A stretch of 64,000 bases of DNA from CAYPHY01 sp964410625 (GCA_964410625.1 CAYPHY010000004.1:186001-250000); one strand, 5' to 3'. Positions 42,689-51,722 are shown, counted from the first letter of the stretch. A program made the numbers and translations. Notes: generated from the letters alone by a model not told the origin.

Positions 42689-43708
42689 ATGGAAATAACT
42701 GCTTCTGTGCCTAAGACCGGAAAAAGTTGGCTGGCACGTTACCGAAATATTTTGTTTATCGCCGGTGTCATCCTGGTTGCCATTATTTACAGCTTCACTC
42801 AGAACCCCAATGTAACCGTTGCGGTGTTGGCCTCCAGCCTGCGCCAATCAACGCCACTGGTGCTAGGTGCGCTGTGCGGGCTGATTGGCGAGCGGTCGGG
42901 GGTGATCAACATCGGCATCGAAGGGCAAATGCTCCTCGCCGCCTTCATCGGCTTTCTGGCAAACGTCTATACCGGCAACCTCTTGTTCGCCGTCATGGCC
43001 GGTATCTTGGCCGGGGCGGTCCTGGGTTGGCTGCTGGCCTTTATGTCCGTCACCCTAAAGATGGACCAGATCATTGCTGGAACGGTGATCAATATTCTCG
43101 CCCTCGGCCTAACCGGCTACTTCTTCCGCGCCGGGCTTTCCACCGGTGGCAAGCTACAACCATTTCCGCTAGGGCCGCTGGCTGATATTCCATTGGTCGG
43201 CCGTGTCCTCTTCGTCAATCCCCCCATCACCTACGCCACAATCATCCTCGTCTTTGTCGTCCACTATGTCCTCTTCTATACCAAGTGGGGGCTCCGCACA
43301 CGGGCGGTGGGCGAACACCCCAGCGCGGCCGATACCGTCGGCATCAACGTCCGCCTGATGCGCTATGCCAACGTGATCATCGCCGGGGGCGTTGCCGGGC
43401 TGGCCGGTGGTTTTCTGACACTAGAGGCCGTAGGCGTCTTTGAGCGAGCGATGACCAACGGCCGAGGCTTTGTCGCCCTGGCGGTGATGATCTTCGGCAA
43501 ATGGACCCCTTTTGGTGCCTGGGGTGCGGCTTTGCTCTTCGGCTTTGCTATTGCGCTGCAAACCCAGCTCCAATTTGCCGGGATATTGAACGTCCCCCAC
43601 CAGTTCATCGGCATGTTGCCCTATGTGCTGACCATCGTGGTCCTGGCTGGTTTTGGCGGCCGTGCCCGGCCACCGGCGGCCGTCGGCCAACCCTATGAGA
43701 CAGAATAA
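42689..43708 (+). CDS. BMP-type ABC transporter permease 2
   Basis: The 339-residue protein has about nine transmembrane helices and the same BPD_transp_2 signature (LCGLIGERSGVINIGIEGQM and NGRGFVALAVMIFGKWTP). It resembles permease 1 in layout but is a distinct protein, so the pair probably forms a heterodimer. The gap to permease 1 holds a GAGTGACGAGTGG repeat half-site at 42641-42662 that supplies the preceding stop codon. Confidence 0.93.
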   Translation: MEITASVPKTGKSWLARYRNILFIAGVILVAIIYSFTQNPNVTVAVLASSLRQSTPLVLGALCGLIGERSGVINIGIEGQMLLAAFIGFLANVYTGNLLFAVMAGILAGAVLGWLLAFMSVTLKMDQIIAGTVINILALGLTGYFFRAGLSTGGKLQPFPLGPLADIPLVGRVLFVNPPITYATIILVFVVHYVLFYTKWGLRTRAVGEHPSAADTVGINVRLMRYANVIIAGGVAGLAGGFLTLEAVGVFERAMTNGRGFVALAVMIFGKWTPFGAWGAALLFGFAIALQTQLQFAGILNVPHQFIGMLPYVLTIVVLAGFGGRARPPAAVGQPYETE

Positions 43709-43778
43709 AGCTGCCACTGGTCACAAATTTAGCTCGGCCATCGGATAAAAATTACCGGTGCATCCCTTTTAAAAATCT

Positions 43779-45362
43779 ATGGACATCCAAACCCAAGCCC
43801 AAGCCCGAACCGAAGCCTCTAGCCACATCAGCCAGACCAACCACTCTGAAAGGCCGGTTGTCTTGGAAGCACGAGGAATTACCAAACGCTTCCCCGGCGT
43901 CATAGCCAACAACCAGGTCAGCCTGACCTTGCGCCAGGGTGAAATTCTGGCCTTGCTCGGCGAAAACGGGGCCGGAAAAAGCACGCTGATGAACATCCTC
44001 TATGGGCTATATAAGCCTGATGAGGGGGAAATTTTCATTCGCGGTGAGAAGGTAGAGTTCCATAATCCCGGCGATGCCATCCGGCATGGCATTGGCATGG
44101 TCCACCAACACTTCCAGCTTGTGCCGGTGATGAGCGTTGCCGAAAATGTGATCCTCGGCGCGGAAATCACCCAATTAGGGGGCTACATTGACCAGCGCAC
44201 GGCCGTCCGCCAGGTGCGCGAGCTATCGCAACAATACGGCATGACCGTTGATCCCACCGCCACCGTCGAAGACCTGCCTGTTGGAACGCAGCAACGAGTG
44301 GAGATCATCAAGGCACTCTATCGCCACGCCGATATTCTTATCCTCGACGAGCCAACGGCCGTGCTGACGCCCCAAGAGGCCCAGGAGCTATTTCGTGTGA
44401 TGCACGGGCTGACCGAGCGCGGTGTTTCGATTATCTTCATCACCCACAAGCTAAAGGAAGTCCTCGCCGTCGCCGATCAGATCAACGTCATGCGCGGCGG
44501 CCGCATGGTCGGCACAGCCACACCTCAGGAGGCCACCGAAGCCAGCCTGGCGGAGATGATGGTCGGCCGCAAGGTCATTCTCCAGGTTGAAAAAGAAGAG
44601 GCACATCCGACCGATGTAGTCCTGCGCGTGGAAAATCTGAACGTCTTAGACGACCGCCACCATCATGCGGTGCGCGACCTTTCCCTGGATGTCCAGGCCG
44701 GGGAGATTTTGGGCATTGCCGGTGTACAGGGCAATGGGCAACGAGAGTTCGTGGAGGCGCTAACCGGCTTGCGGTCCGTTGCCGACGGACATATATGGAT
44801 CGCCGGTACGCAGACCACACGCCTTTCCCCGCGCCAGATCACCGAAAAGGGGGTGGCCCACATTCCCGAAGACCGTGAAAAGCACGGCCTGGTCGGCGCC
44901 TATTCCATCGCCGACAACCTCGTCCTCAATCTCTACCATCGTTCCCCCTATTCCAACGGGCCTGTCCTCAATCGCGAAAAGATCAGCACCCGCGCCCGCG
45001 AACTGGTCAAGAAATTTGATGTCCGTACCCCGTCAATCAACACCCACGCCCGCACGCTCTCCGGCGGCAATAAACAAAAAGTCATCGTCGCCCGTGAGTT
45101 TTCGCGGCCGGTGAAGCTACTGATCGCCAACCAGCCCACGCGCGGCATTGACGTTGGCTCCATCGAATTCATTCACAACCAGATCGTCGCCCAGCGCGAT
45201 AATGGCGTGGCGGTTTTGTTGGTCTCGGCCGAACTCGACGAAATCCTCAGCCTCTCCGACCGGATCGCAGTGATGTTCGAGGGTCGGATTGTGAAGATAT
45301 TGCCTGCCGAGGAAGCCACCCGCGAACGCCTGGGCTTGTTAATGGCCGGTTCCGAAGCCTGA
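43779..45362 (+). CDS. BMP-type ABC transporter ATPase (two ABC domains)
   Basis: The 527-residue protein has two ABC modules. The first has Walker A LLGENGAGKSTL, a degenerate signature (DLPVGTQQRVEIIKAL) and Walker B ILILDEPTAVLTP. The second (from about residue 285) has a weak Walker A (GVQGNGQREF), TLSGGNKQKVIVAREF and ANQPTRGID. This arrangement is typical of sugar, nucleoside and riboflavin importer ATPases (MglA/RbsA-type) and fits a four-gene importer with the preceding binding protein and two permeases. Confidence 0.94.
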   Translation: MDIQTQAQARTEASSHISQTNHSERPVVLEARGITKRFPGVIANNQVSLTLRQGEILALLGENGAGKSTLMNILYGLYKPDEGEIFIRGEKVEFHNPGDAIRHGIGMVHQHFQLVPVMSVAENVILGAEITQLGGYIDQRTAVRQVRELSQQYGMTVDPTATVEDLPVGTQQRVEIIKALYRHADILILDEPTAVLTPQEAQELFRVMHGLTERGVSIIFITHKLKEVLAVADQINVMRGGRMVGTATPQEATEASLAEMMVGRKVILQVEKEEAHPTDVVLRVENLNVLDDRHHHAVRDLSLDVQAGEILGIAGVQGNGQREFVEALTGLRSVADGHIWIAGTQTTRLSPRQITEKGVAHIPEDREKHGLVGAYSIADNLVLNLYHRSPYSNGPVLNREKISTRARELVKKFDVRTPSINTHARTLSGGNKQKVIVAREFSRPVKLLIANQPTRGIDVGSIEFIHNQIVAQRDNGVAVLLVSAELDEILSLSDRIAVMFEGRIVKILPAEEATRERLGLLMAGSEA

Positions 45363-45365
45363 ATT

Positions 45366-45436
45366 TTCTCACGCAAAGAACACAAAGACGCAAAGGATTA
45401 AACTAAACGCTTAGCGACCTTTGCGCCTTTGTCTGA
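45366..45436. repeat. Stop-proximal hairpin repeat, CGCAAAGAACACAAAGACGC family
   Basis: The left arm (CACGCAAAGAACACAAAGAC, then GCAAAGG) and right arm (CCTTTGCGCCTTTGTCTG) are complementary around a loop TTAAACTAAACGCTTAGCGA. It begins four bases after the ATPase stop codon. Confidence 0.75.
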
Positions 45437-45505
45437 GACATCTCTTCAATGCACTCACTAACCTCGCTGGGAAATCACAGCAGTTAAATCATTTATTATA
45501 TCCTA

Positions 45506-45534
45506 TAGACAGAAAACGCGATCTGCGGTATACT
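45506..45534 (+). promoter_or_regulatory. Sigma-70-type promoter upstream of greA
   Basis: TAGACA (45506-45511) and TATACT (45529-45534) are 17 bases apart; ten of twelve bases match consensus. Confidence 0.65.
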
Positions 45535-45829
45535 GACGCGCAAGTAAGCGTACTGGTAACAAGAGCAATCCCCGTTTGCAAGGGGGCGTCGCCTGAATCC
45601 AGCAGCGCCATGTTGCTGAGAAGTTCTTCCGCAGTGATTTAAGCACCTAAGCACCATTAGCTGAAAAGTAGCGATGTACAGCGGATAGCGTTTAGCACCT
45701 GTTAGGTATTCCCCAAATGGACTAGATAGAAGCCCGTGTTTGTGGCATCGTTGCTCGTTGCCGATCACATCCGGCTACCGTCACACATACCACATTCTGG
45801 AGAAAATTGGAATAAATGTGGAGAAGCGA
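45535..45829 (+). other. Untranslated leader of greA, possibly structured RNA
   Basis: The ~290 bases between the promoter and the greA start have no supported ORF. They contain small inverted repeats, for example CCCC/GGGG around GTTTGCAA at about 45571-45590. A small RNA or attenuator is possible but not identified. Confidence 0.35.
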
Positions 45830-46303
45830 ATGATTATCGAAGATGCTGTTTACATGACGGCCGAAGGCCTGGAAAAATTGAAGAGTGAGTTAGAATATCT
45901 GAAAACAGTACGACGCGAAGAGGTGTCGCAGAAACTGCAAGTCGCCATTGCTCAAGGTGATTTGAAAGAAAATGCCGACTACCACGCCGCAAAAGAAGAG
46001 CAAGGCTTCGTCGAGGGCCGCATTCGCACGTTGGAAGATTCCCTCCGCCGGGCGAAAGTCATCGAAAACAATGGCCCATCCGACGTAGTGCGTGTGGGCA
46101 GCAAAGTGACCGTAATGGAAGAGGGGACTGATGAACTGGAAACCTATAGCATCGTTGGCCCGCATGAGGCAAACCCCGCCAGCGGCCGCATCTCCAACGA
46201 ATCACCTATTGGCAGTGCCTTGCTAGGGGCCAAACGAGGCCAAATCGTCAGCGTGCAAATTCCGGCGGGGGAGATCCGCTACCGCATCAGCGAAATCGCC
46301 TAG
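45830..46303 (+). CDS. greA: Transcription elongation factor GreA
   Basis: The 157-residue protein has an N-terminal coiled coil (MTAEGLEKLKSELEYLKT...) with the acidic tip (QGDLKENADYHAAKEEQ) and a C-terminal FKBP-like domain (VGSKVTVMEEG...SIVGPHEANP, ISNESPIGSALLG). GreA rescues backtracked RNA polymerase by stimulating transcript cleavage. I use ATG 45830, where GGAGAAG lies seven bases upstream. Confidence 0.95.
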   Translation: MIIEDAVYMTAEGLEKLKSELEYLKTVRREEVSQKLQVAIAQGDLKENADYHAAKEEQGFVEGRIRTLEDSLRRAKVIENNGPSDVVRVGSKVTVMEEGTDELETYSIVGPHEANPASGRISNESPIGSALLGAKRGQIVSVQIPAGEIRYRISEIA

Positions 46304-46307
46304 TACA

Positions 46308-46405
46308 ATATTCAACCACAGATAGTTACGGATTGAATGGATAAACACGGATCGTTTAAGAAATATCCGTGTTTATTCGTTCAATCCGTGTTCATCCGTG
46401 TTAAG
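46308..46405. repeat. Stop-proximal hairpin repeat, ACGGATTGAATGGATAAACA family
   Basis: The left arm (ACGGATTGAATGGATAAACA, CGGAT) pairs with the right arm (ATCCGTGTTTATTCGTTCAA, TCCGT) around TTTAAGAA. It starts five bases after the greA stop codon. Confidence 0.75.
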
Positions 46406-46412
46406 GGATTAA

Positions 46413-46775
46413 ATGGACAAAGTCATCATCAAAGACCTCCTTCTGCGCGGGATCATCGGCATCAACCCCGACGAGCGCGAAAAAAAGCAGGACATCCTGA
46501 TCAACCTGGTGCTCTACGCCGACACTCGCACGGCCGCCAAAAGCGACGCCATCGAGGATGCGGTGAACTACAAAGCTGTCACCAAGCGCGTGATCGATCA
46601 TGTGGAAGCCTCGGCCGACTTTCTGGTGGAGAAGTTGGCAAACGATCTGGCTCGCCTGATCCTGACCGAGTTTCCCATTGAGCGCATAGTGGTTCGGGTG
46701 GAAAAGCCAGGGGCGTTGCGTTTCACCCGCTCAGTCGGGATAGAGATTGAGCGGAGCCGGGCTGATCTGAAATAA
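46413..46775 (+). CDS. folB: Dihydroneopterin aldolase
   Basis: The 120-residue protein matches FolB: IKDLLLRGIIGINPDEREKK (the conserved GxxxxE region), DAVNYKAVTKRVIDHV and FPIERIVVRVEKPGALRF. It converts dihydroneopterin to 6-hydroxymethyldihydropterin in folate synthesis. folK follows after a 61-base gap, so the pair is probably an operon with consecutive pathway steps. Confidence 0.95.
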   Translation: MDKVIIKDLLLRGIIGINPDEREKKQDILINLVLYADTRTAAKSDAIEDAVNYKAVTKRVIDHVEASADFLVEKLANDLARLILTEFPIERIVVRVEKPGALRFTRSVGIEIERSRADLK

Positions 46776-46833
46776 ACCTCTGAGGTCTTGGTGTTTTTTC
46801 AGGCAAGGCTTAAATTTCAGACCTCGAAGGTTT
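46774..46833. repeat. Stop-overlapping hairpin, AAACCTCTGAGGTCT family
   Basis: The left arm (AAACCTCTGAGGTCT, 46774-46788) overlaps the folB stop codon and pairs with AGACCTCGAAGGTTT (46819-46833) just before the folK start. Confidence 0.7.
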
Positions 46834-46836
46834 GCT

Positions 46837-47349
46837 GTGAACCGTGTATTTGTGCTTTTAGGCTCAAATATCAATAAAGAGCGCAATCTGCCTGAAGCGA
46901 TACGGCTTCTCTCCTCTCTTTGCCGGGTAACGGCCGTTTCTTCAATCTATGAATCCATCCCGGTTGGCTTGCGCGAACAGCCCAATTTTCTCAATGCCGC
47001 GCTGATCCTTGAGACCACGCTGTCGGCCGCCGAATTGAAAGCCGGCCCGTTGAGTGAGATCGAACGCCAGCTCAAGCGCGAACGCCTACCCGATAAAAAC
47101 GCCCCACGCACAATTGATCTCGACATCGTTCTATTCAACGACGAAGTATTTGATTATCCTGGCCCCGACGGCCGCCCCCGCCACATCCCCGACCCCGACT
47201 TGTTGCGCTTTCCCCACGCCATCGTCCCAACGGCCGAACTCGCCCCCCACATGCCCCATCCCGAAACCGGCGAACCGCTACAAACTATCGCCACCCGACT
47301 CCTGGCAGCGGCCAAAGGTTCCGTATGGAAAGCCACAAATACCAACTGA
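46837..47349 (+). CDS. folK: 2-amino-4-hydroxy-6-hydroxymethyldihydropteridine diphosphokinase
   Basis: The 170-residue protein has the HPPK pattern: VFVLLGSNINKERNLPEAI, NFLNAALILET, IERQLKRERLPDKNAPRTID and DIVLFN, with RFPHAIVPTAELAPH near the end. It transfers pyrophosphate to the pterin made by FolB. It starts at GTG 46837, four bases after the folB-folK hairpin repeat. Confidence 0.95.
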   Translation: MNRVFVLLGSNINKERNLPEAIRLLSSLCRVTAVSSIYESIPVGLREQPNFLNAALILETTLSAAELKAGPLSEIERQLKRERLPDKNAPRTIDLDIVLFNDEVFDYPGPDGRPRHIPDPDLLRFPHAIVPTAELAPHMPHPETGEPLQTIATRLLAAAKGSVWKATNTN

Positions 47350-47351
47350 CA

Positions 47352-47403
47352 CAGTACCCCCACTCCCCACTAATCACTAACCACTGACCACTATCCCACT
47401 ATC
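47352..47403. repeat. Half-site of GAGTGG-family repeat between convergent genes
   Basis: The words CCCCACTCCCCACTAATCAC and CTAACCACTGACCACTAT are the right-arm type of 4632-4660. They lie between the folK stop and the convergent stop at 47404; no left arm is present. Confidence 0.5.
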
Positions 47404-49413
47404 CTACGAACAATCAGATAACGGAATCTCCAGCCAATCTCCGGCCGGATTAGCCGCCACATCGAGAATTGGCACAGCCTCAAGTGAGGGAAAACGATAC
47501 ATACCCACCCGCATCAACCAGGGAGCGGCCGCCCCATCCGGCAAAGGCAAGGCGAAATAGCTGATCACCTTATCTCCGGCTCGCCATTGCGCCGCCGCAA
47601 AGACGGCCGCATCCGCCTGTGCAATTCGCTGCCCTCTCCCATTCCCCTCTAGCAAGTGGTTAAAGAGATGGTAATCGGCCGCGTCCGGGTTGTCGGCCGT
47701 TTGCCAGTGTAGCCACCAGCGCAACACCCCCGCTTCACAACGCAGCCCATAACCCACAAGCTGGACAAAGTTTGCTAACAAGATCGGGCTGTCGAAACGC
47801 GTGTCCGGCTCTGGCGCACCATTGGCCGGAAGCCCCATAACGACATAGCTTCCTTCGCCAGAGCGAAGGGGGACTCTTTCCTGGCTGTCCGCCACAGCCG
47901 CATATAATTCTCGGACCGGCTCGACGGCCGCTTCTTGCTCATCTCGCCCATCCAGTAAGACGACGGCCGCTTGTGCTGGAAAGAGGGCGGATGAATGGGC
48001 ATCCACAAAACGATGTGGCTGATCGCGCATCAAGACAGCCCACTCCGCCGGAAACTCGTCCACACGGGGAAATTCCCCCGCTCCAGCCAGCAGGATTTCG
48101 GCCGCGCCGCTTTGCCTTGCCAGCGTAACAGCCGTTTCGGCCGCCTCCAGCTTCATCCCCAACGGCGTACCAAAGCCACCAGGCGTGTTTACCCGCGTCA
48201 CAAATTGCAGCAGATTAAACGACAACCACAATTGCAAGGCGGCCGTCAACAACAAAAGCCCCCACCCCACACTGTACCGCGATTTTCCAAATGGCGATCT
48301 ATCGTGCCGCGATTTGCCAAATCGCGCTACAAGCCAGGCAAATCCGATACCGCCAATCATGTATTGTACGGGGAACGTTGTGATGAAATAGTGCGGAAAC
48401 ACCTGGGTCAAGGGGAGAAGAAAAAACAATGGCGGCAACAACAACCAGACGAGCAAGATAAAACCTACCTGCGCGGCCGTCCCCTCCCACTGTCGCCACA
48501 GACGATAGACCAACCAGACCATTCCGGCAATGATCAACCCCGCCAACAGCCATTGGGCAGGCGCAACCGGCGGAGCCTGGGCCAGAAAGGCACGAAAGGC
48601 ATCCGCGCCAGCCAACGAATGCACGTCCACCCCCAGGCTAACCATGATCGTATAGCGTATGGAATCGAACTGGGAAGTAGCGGCCGTCTCGCTACCAGAC
48701 AAGGGTATCTGCTCCAGCCCCCTTCCACCCCACTGTTGCCACAGATAGTAGAGGAACGGCACGGCCGTCAGCACCCCCAATGCCCCACCCACCAGCACCC
48801 AGCGCCAACTCACTCGACGGCGGAACAGTAGCAGAAAGAGGACGGTCGCAGGGACCAGGGCAACGGCCGAGAGATGAATCTGCACCGCTACCGCCAGACA
48901 AAGCAGGTGGAGGACTATCCATCTCTGGCGACCTTCGACAAAGGCCAACGCGGCCGCAGCTCCCCAACCCATGACAAACAAAGGCAACAAATCCTGCGCC
49001 CAAATCTTGCGTGAGTAAATAATCCCCCAGGGAGTAACGGCATAGAGTAGCGCGGCTGCGAGCGCGGCCGTCCCTCCCCAGTAACGCCGCACCAGCCAAT
49101 ATGCACCGGCAACGCTCAATGTATTCAGCAGTCCGGGAAAGATCGTCGCCGCATAAGGATGGGGCCAAAGCAGGAGAGGTAGCGTATAGAGCCAGACGCT
49201 CATTGGGAAGTTGGGAAAGCCGACAGAACTGCTAATGCCCCGCAGTTGAAACTCCCCTCCCGCCATGTCCAGAGCCAGACTCAGCAGCCGTGCCTCATCA
49301 GCCTTAAACTCCGTCAGCCCCGGCCAGCCCATCCGCGCCACCCCCGCCACCAGCAGAACGGCGGCCAACGCTACAAACTCCAGGATTCGTGCTGTGGACG
49401 GCCGCAACGTCAT
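47404..49413 (-). CDS. GT-C-type membrane glycosyltransferase, PMT-like
   Basis: The ~669-residue protein has ~10 transmembrane helices (first about residues 12-30) and an acidic loop (LTEFKADEARLLSLALDMA) with the catalytic pattern of PMT/ArnT enzymes. A soluble C-terminal domain of ~270 residues follows. It resembles the protein at 25026-27065 in order of parts. Repeat DNA at 48274-48330 is read in frame (ARFGKSRHDRSPFGKSRY) in a loop between helices. I use ATG 49413; a TTG at 49464 would overlap xthA. Confidence 0.75.
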   Translation of the reverse strand: MTLRPSTARILEFVALAAVLLVAGVARMGWPGLTEFKADEARLLSLALDMAGGEFQLRGISSSVGFPNFPMSVWLYTLPLLLWPHPYAATIFPGLLNTLSVAGAYWLVRRYWGGTAALAAALLYAVTPWGIIYSRKIWAQDLLPLFVMGWGAAAALAFVEGRQRWIVLHLLCLAVAVQIHLSAVALVPATVLFLLLFRRRVSWRWVLVGGALGVLTAVPFLYYLWQQWGGRGLEQIPLSGSETAATSQFDSIRYTIMVSLGVDVHSLAGADAFRAFLAQAPPVAPAQWLLAGLIIAGMVWLVYRLWRQWEGTAAQVGFILLVWLLLPPLFFLLPLTQVFPHYFITTFPVQYMIGGIGFAWLVARFGKSRHDRSPFGKSRYSVGWGLLLLTAALQLWLSFNLLQFVTRVNTPGGFGTPLGMKLEAAETAVTLARQSGAAEILLAGAGEFPRVDEFPAEWAVLMRDQPHRFVDAHSSALFPAQAAVVLLDGRDEQEAAVEPVRELYAAVADSQERVPLRSGEGSYVVMGLPANGAPEPDTRFDSPILLANFVQLVGYGLRCEAGVLRWWLHWQTADNPDAADYHLFNHLLEGNGRGQRIAQADAAVFAAAQWRAGDKVISYFALPLPDGAAAPWLMRVGMYRFPSLEAVPILDVAANPAGDWLEIPLSDCS
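48274..48330. repeat. Tandem copies of GCGATTTGGCAAATCGC palindrome in a coding region
   Basis: Two units, one diverged (GCGATTTTCCAAATGGCGAT) and one intact (GCGATTTGCCAAATCGCG), occur head to tail. The intact core is identical to 18693-18711 but is read in another frame. Confidence 0.75.
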
Positions 49414-49436
49414 CGAAGCCCACAAATAAGCGCGTC

Positions 49437-50204
49437 TCAGGCCAATGTCAGGCTGACCGGGCAATGGTCAGACCCCAACACATCAGCGTGAATCGCCGCT
49501 TCCTGCACGCGCGGCCAAAGATCGAGCGTGACAAAAAAGTAGTCCAATCGCCAACCCACATTTCGTTCACGCGCCGCGCTAAACAACGCCCACCAGGTAT
49601 AGGCTCCCATTTGCTCTGGGTAACGAGCGCGGAAGCTATCTATATACCCGGCCGCCACCACCTCATCCATCCAGGCGCACTCCTCCGGTAAAAAGCCGGT
49701 GGCCTTGCGGTTTTGCTTCGGCCGTGCCAGATCAATCTCCCGATGAGCGGTATTGATGTCGCCGCAAAAGATAACCGGCTTGCCCAATGCCCGCAAACGC
49801 TCCGTATATTGCAAGAAAGCCGCCTTATAAGCCATCTTGTATGGCACGCGCAGGAGATCACGGCCGCCATTGGGAAAGTAGGCGGTAATAAAAACAAAGT
49901 CGCTATACTCCGCGACAATCGTTCGCCCCTCCCGATCATACTCAGGGATGCCCAACCCCAATTGCACAGAAAGCGGCTCGATGCGACTATAGAGGGCAAC
50001 GCCGCTATACCCCTTCCGCTCGGCCGCTGCCCAATAGGTATGGTAGCCCGGCGGTTGGCGAATCTCCTCCGGCAACTGCTCTGGATGGCACTTCGTCTCC
50101 TGCAAACCAAGAATATCCGGCTGCGTCCCCTCTAACCACTGCAAAAACCCCTTCTTCGCCACCGCCCGCAAACCATTCACATTCCAACTATAAAGCCGCA
50201 CCAC
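49437..50204 (-). CDS. xthA: Exodeoxyribonuclease III (AP endonuclease)
   Basis: The 255-residue protein matches ExoIII: MVRLYSWNVNGLRA, DILGLQETKCHPEQLP, the active-site region PVIFCGDINTAHREIDLA, and the C-terminal GSDHCPVSLTL with the catalytic histidine. It cleaves at abasic sites and removes 3'-blocking groups in base-excision repair. The PMT-like gene follows on the same strand 23 bases later. Confidence 0.95.
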   Translation of the reverse strand: MVRLYSWNVNGLRAVAKKGFLQWLEGTQPDILGLQETKCHPEQLPEEIRQPPGYHTYWAAAERKGYSGVALYSRIEPLSVQLGLGIPEYDREGRTIVAEYSDFVFITAYFPNGGRDLLRVPYKMAYKAAFLQYTERLRALGKPVIFCGDINTAHREIDLARPKQNRKATGFLPEECAWMDEVVAAGYIDSFRARYPEQMGAYTWWALFSAARERNVGWRLDYFFVTLDLWPRVQEAAIHADVLGSDHCPVSLTLA

Positions 50205-50300
50205 AACCTCCCAGTCTCCCAGCCTCTCAATCCCTTAATCACCAGTCTCCCAGTCTCCTAATCTCCAATCCTCTACTCTCCACTCCTCACTCCCCACTCC
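50205..50300. repeat. Stop-overlapping mixed repeat (GGAGACTGG and GAGTGGGGAGTG words)
   Basis: Words CTCCCAGTCTCCC (two blocks) and CTCCACTCCTCACTCCCCAC lie between xthA and the phosphohexomutase gene. The GAGTGGGGAGTGA word on the minus strand encodes the last residues and the TGA stop of the phosphohexomutase. Confidence 0.65.
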
Positions 50301-51720
50301 CCCGCGCCACCGACTCCCCAAACGCCAACAACGCCTTCACCCGGTCATCATCCGCCGCCTCCGCATAGACACGCAACACAGGTTCAGTCCCCGACGGCCG
50401 GATCAACAACCAGCTTCCATCATCCAGATAATACTTCACGCCATCGGCCGTTTGCACACTCTCAATCCCCACGCCATCAATCGCCGCCGGTGCACCGTTG
50501 ACCAGCATTCGAACCATCTCCGCCTTGGCCACCGGCCGCGACAACTTCATATCCCGCCGCGCATATTGCGCCGGGCCATAGCGCTCCAGCAAATCGTTGA
50601 CCAACTCATGCAACGGCACATGAGCATCAGCCATCACTTCCAGCAACAACAACCCCATCAGCACCCCATCCCCTTCCGGGATATGACCGTGGATGCTCAT
50701 CCCGCCCGACTCTTCGCCGCCCATCACCACATTATCGGCGATCATCAAGTCAGCGATATGGTTAAAGCCAACCGGCGTTTCGATCACCGGCAGATCATAC
50801 TGTTGGGCAATGCGGTCTATCATCCGTGTTGTGGAAACCGTGCGCACCACACGGCCGCGCCAGCCCCGCTTCTCCAACAAGTAGCGCAAAATCAAAGCGA
50901 AGATACGGTGAGGATCAACAAAGTTGCCCCGGCTATCTACCGCGCCAATGCGGTCGGCGTCACCATCCGTCGCCAATCCCACATCCCAATGTCCCGCCAG
51001 GATGGTGGAGATGAGCAAACCGAGATGTTTGGCAATCGGCTCCGGGTGGATGCCGCCAAAGCCGGGGTTCATCTCGTGGCGCACATCCAACACATGCGAG
51101 CGGCTACGATTGAGCATCTCACTGATCGCGCGACGGCCGGAGCCATACATCCCATCAGCAACAATCCGCAGCTCCCCGCCGGAAATCACATCCAGGTTCA
51201 AAAGCGTGCCGAGATGTTCGTAATAAGCCCAGGCCGGATCAAATTTGATCACCTGTTCGCGGCGCAACGCCTCTTCCAGATCGACCAGACGCGGTTCGAT
51301 TCCAGAGCGCATGTTCCGTTCTAGCAGTCGTTCCACATGCCGGTTCTGCTCTGGGCTGGCGCTACCCCCATAGGCCGCTTTCAACTTGACCCCATTGTAG
51401 CGCGGGGCGTTGTGGCTGGCGGTGATCATCACTCCCGCCGTCGCCTGACGGTGCACCACCGAATAGCTGATCGCTGGGGTAGGTGTGTCAGCGCGAGCTA
51501 ACCAGGTATGGATGCCGTTTCCAGCCATCACTTGCGCCACCTCGGCCGCATACCGGTCGGAGAGAAAACGTGTATCAAAGCCAATCACGACACTCGGATT
51601 TTCCGGGTTCTCTTCGCAAATGTAGTCAGCAATGGCCTGGGCGACGACACGCAAATTGGCAAAGGTAAACGAATCGCTGATCACCGCTCGCCAGCCATCC
51701 GTCCCAAACTGGATACTCAT
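50287..51720 (-). CDS. Phosphohexomutase (phosphoglucomutase/phosphomannomutase family)
   Basis: The 477-residue enzyme has the phosphoserine loop TASHNAPRYNG, the metal loop DGDADRIG, the sugar-binding segment GGEESGGMSIHGHIPE and the phosphate-binding RPSGTEPVLRVY. It interconverts hexose 1- and 6-phosphates, feeding nucleotide-sugar synthesis for glycosyltransferases or glycogen. The specificity (glucose or mannose) cannot be read. Glycerate kinase lies two bases upstream, so the two are probably cotranscribed. Its stop codon lies in a repeat. Confidence 0.93.
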   Translation of the reverse strand: MSIQFGTDGWRAVISDSFTFANLRVVAQAIADYICEENPENPSVVIGFDTRFLSDRYAAEVAQVMAGNGIHTWLARADTPTPAISYSVVHRQATAGVMITASHNAPRYNGVKLKAAYGGSASPEQNRHVERLLERNMRSGIEPRLVDLEEALRREQVIKFDPAWAYYEHLGTLLNLDVISGGELRIVADGMYGSGRRAISEMLNRSRSHVLDVRHEMNPGFGGIHPEPIAKHLGLLISTILAGHWDVGLATDGDADRIGAVDSRGNFVDPHRIFALILRYLLEKRGWRGRVVRTVSTTRMIDRIAQQYDLPVIETPVGFNHIADLMIADNVVMGGEESGGMSIHGHIPEGDGVLMGLLLLEVMADAHVPLHELVNDLLERYGPAQYARRDMKLSRPVAKAEMVRMLVNGAPAAIDGVGIESVQTADGVKYYLDDGSWLLIRPSGTEPVLRVYAEAADDDRVKALLAFGESVARGSGE

Positions 51721-51722
51721 AT

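Noticed and set aside
45421..45642. 73-codon open frame between the BMP operon and greA
   Set aside because: It lies over the stop-proximal repeat and the greA promoter, with no ribosome site or motif.
50452..51324. 290-codon open frame antisense to the phosphohexomutase gene
   Set aside because: The opposite strand carries intact enzyme motifs; this is a shadow frame.
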